A stretch of DNA of 64,000 nucleotides from Trichopria drosophilae (taxonomy: Eukaryota > Arthropoda > Insecta > Hymenoptera > Diapriidae): the NCBI GenBank assembly GCA_030407085.1, contig CM059582.1:50915001-50979000 (forward strand), given 5' to 3'. Positions 61,792-64,000 of this stretch are shown in pieces; within the stretch, counting starts at the first letter, position 1, and each line of letters begins with the position of its first letter. The notes under the pieces were generated by a model. The model searched no databases and was not told the origin of the DNA. It saw only the letters and a list, made by a program, of their open reading frames with translations. Position numbers and translations under genes: made by a program.

Positions 61792-61957
61792 TAACACTCC
61801 GGGAGTAGAACTGGATTTTGCGCCCTGCAGTGAAATTGGGCGCCAATTATTGAACCCCACGCCCATCGAATTAAAAAATATCGTATACAACACGGACGAA
61901 ATATCGATCTCCGATGAATGTGGTTGTCACCCTCGCCCTTGTTACATAAAATACTAT
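61792..61957 (+). repeat. Dispersed repeat copy 2, same frame as at 2187-2373
   Basis: The plus strand reads NTPGVELDFAPCSEI, ELKNIVYNTDEISI, then RPCYIKYY. It lies within an open frame running 61763-62023. The sequence is the inverted counterpart of copy 1 with several nucleotide differences, and the frame has been kept open in both. It is either a short coding element or a fragment of a larger mobile gene. Confidence 0.6.
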
Positions 61958-62205
61958 ACTAGTGTTGATCGTGATAAATTGCATCATAAACAATTTACTA
62001 CTTTTTTAAATTTGCACAAATAGTTACAATAAAAGGAAAGTAGTTAACTTCGATTACCTATAATTCATAAAATTATTGTAATCGATAAATGAAATCAAAC
62101 AAATAAAATGTACATAACTTTTATTTTCTACATAATACCCAAAACGAATTTTGATTTCCCGAACATGACTGAACGTAGCAAATTTGCAAAATTAGTTATG
62201 ATTTT

Positions 62206-62433
62206 CTAAGAATTGAAGTTAATTCTACGCGGTCTAGTGGTCTTAAAGCGTCGTTTACGGTAAGACGAAGTTCCTAGAATTGATTTCATTTGTTTGATAC
62301 TTTGGACTTCTCGCGGTGATTTGCGGTTTCGGGATGAGAGAGAATCTTCAACGTTGCTATTCGCAGGACAACTTAGAATTGTAGGAAAGACTACATCCGC
62401 GTCGCGGCGTCTTTTGGGAGCTGGGTGTGACAT
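62206..62433 (-). CDS. Candidate basic 75-residue protein or terminal exon
   Basis: The minus-strand ATG directly follows an in-frame TGA and opens 75 codons, beginning MSHPAPKRRRDAD and ending RKRRFKTTRPRRINFNS, with stop TAG. Lys/Arg-rich ends look like nuclear localisation signals. Codon use is more GC-balanced than the flanks. An AATAAA on the minus strand (complement at 62120-62125) lies about 80 bases past the stop, as expected for a 3' end. A possible acceptor (TGCATTTAG) lies just upstream, so other frames through this block are possible. A 115-codon plus-strand frame overlaps it. No family is recognised. Confidence 0.3.
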   Translation of the reverse strand: MSHPAPKRRRDADVVFPTILSCPANSNVEDSLSSRNRKSPREVQSIKQMKSILGTSSYRKRRFKTTRPRRINFNS

Positions 62434-64000
62434 TCAACGCCTGGCGCCTAAATGCAGTGTCAACACAATAACGTTCCTATATTCTACGGTGCGAAGAACT
62501 ACAAGAATATTATCAACGGTTATACCTCAAGTTAAAATATCTATGTACTTTGTATTTCTGTACGATTTATATGTATGTCCAAATTCATCGGAATATGACG
62601 TAACATCGAGGTACTTTGGCAATTTTCCGAATTACGCTTAAACGAATGTAACAAATTAAGACACGAAAATTTCCTGGAAAATTCAAAATTATTTTAAATT
62701 GGTTTAATTTGTTATTCTCTTCTTAGCTCAATCGGTGTCAGTCAGAACTAAAAACTTACTTCTAAGAAAGTTTAATCTCGATAATGCAATCTATCTAAGA
62801 GATAATTAAATAAATGGGATCATGGATATATGTAAGACTAGTCACAAGTTTTGTACAACATTAAAATATCTAAGAAATAAGAGAGATCAATATACTTGCT
62901 ATTCAAAAAAAATAATTAGTATTGATTTTACTTTTCAAGGAATTTTATTAGAAAGCATCTACTAATTTTCGTAACTAGTGTAATATTTAAAAATAGAACA
63001 TTAATTCTGTATGGAGAAAGACAAGATGCGGAATTTTTACATTCTATGTAAAATTTTATTCAAAACATTTTTATTTGAATTGACAACCATCAAATGGAAA
63101 AACTTTCTGCGTTTGTAATTTTTTATGATTCTACTGATGGATTGTAGGCAAACTCTTTTAACCGAATAATTTCAAAGTTGCTACACGTACTCTTCGAAAT
63201 CCATTTGTGCTTTATACACTTCCATGTAAAAAATAGAAGGTGACACACTTGTATGGCAATAAGGTTGAATAAATAGAAAGGTTTCCTTTTTTCAAGAGAC
63301 TGAAAATTGTAATGTGATATCCGAAAATGGAACGACCACATCGCGATATAGTGCAGTGATCTCGGCAAAGTAATCAGGATGCGTGGGTCGCGATACATTT
63401 CGCTTCCTTTTTCTGGATTATATTTTTCGGCATGGCCGTGCAGCAGTGAGTTAAAAGCTTTTTGACCGCAAAAAAATGAGGTCAGTAGGAAAACTTCATC
63501 TCGTCTTTTTATTGGAAAAGACCTAAATGAAATGGGGTACTTGCGTAATTATGTCACTGTGTCTTTCAAAAGCTGGCCTTTCAATTTTCCGACTGATCAC
63601 ATCTAATCGCGATAATACACTGGAATAAAGCCTCAAACAAATTTGCTTCACCAAACCTTCGTTATTATGTTTTTTGCTTTATAATTACTTAACTGCACAA
63701 TTAAAAAAGTACACATTTGAATTAGCGGCACATTCAAGGAAAACAACTGATTCCATGCACCAAATATTTTCAAAAATACTTAAACCCACGTTCATTTTCG
63801 TTGTAGAAAGAATTGAGAATGAAATATTTATCAAATATACCATAAATCTATAAAGTCGGATCATGGTTTTGCAATTGAAGATTTTGAACTTTAAAGAAAA
63901 TGGAAGGGTCTCTCGTATTTCAGATTTTGTAACTGCAAATCGGTAACATTCGGAAAGAAAATTACTTCGAAACGGAGAACGTGATGTTTCCATATTTTTC
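62434..64000. other. No supported gene; AT-rich end of window
   Basis: GC-balanced patch at 63300-63610. Nothing recognisable is seen. Confidence 0.35.

Overview
This is AT-rich, intron-containing, repeat-laden eukaryotic DNA. It is most likely an arthropod, probably an insect: there are short spliced exons with GT/AG borders, a tRNA-derived SINE with target-site duplications, very many small inverted-repeat transposons, and a short interstitial run of CCTAA, the insect telomere pentamer. I cannot name the species. There is no operon structure, and no bacterial or viral gene block.

Only one gene is recognised with confidence: the 3' part of a DUSP11/PIR1-type RNA 5'-phosphatase on the plus strand (exons 11648-11708, 11786-11832, 11897-12639). 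It carries the catalytic HCTHGVNR loop and a long Pro/Gly/Met-rich tail. Its N-terminal exons were not found. Weaker coding candidates are a possible first exon at 1566-1652, a 44-bp micro-exon-like segment at 3655-3698, a basic 75-residue ORF at 62206-62433 (minus) with a poly(A) signal, a possible signal-peptide ORF at 31899-32087, a possible ISAzo13-like transposase fragment at 37161-37490, and a decayed transposon-type gene at 50000-50452 (minus).

Most of what can be read in the rest is mobile DNA, in several groups. (1) TTAA-flanked foldback elements with termini like TTAACCC(A/T)TT, several carrying cores of an ATGGCGG/GATCC repeat (1-860, 14511-16526, 19565-21010, 24773-26112, 27427-28360, 60053-61573); a different TTAA-flanked element lies at 13464-14158. 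(2) An 8-bp-TSD foldback family with termini GGGTGCACCTC or GGGTGCGGGTC (32852-34154, 39395-39529, 47377-47844 with a self-nested copy at 47476-47705, 48820-49152, 51983-52547). (3) TA-flanked MITEs (3730-3958, 6196-6379, 6725-6877, 15117-15946, 17176-18134, 33110-34010). (4) A 9-bp-TSD foldback (6458-7310). (5) SINEs (46299-46510; weaker, 31110-31190). Several are nested, so relative insertion ages can be read directly.

The most interesting points are the ~650-bp-arm inverted repeat at 19561-21014, the nested insertions with recoverable empty sites, and a dispersed repeat present in opposite orientation at 2187-2373 and 61792-61957 whose two copies keep the same ~60-residue reading frame. 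GC-richer islands (about 1450-1650, 10600-11000, 31870-32660, 55890-56560) could be promoters or unannotated exons. The long AT-rich stretches between these features show nothing I can support.
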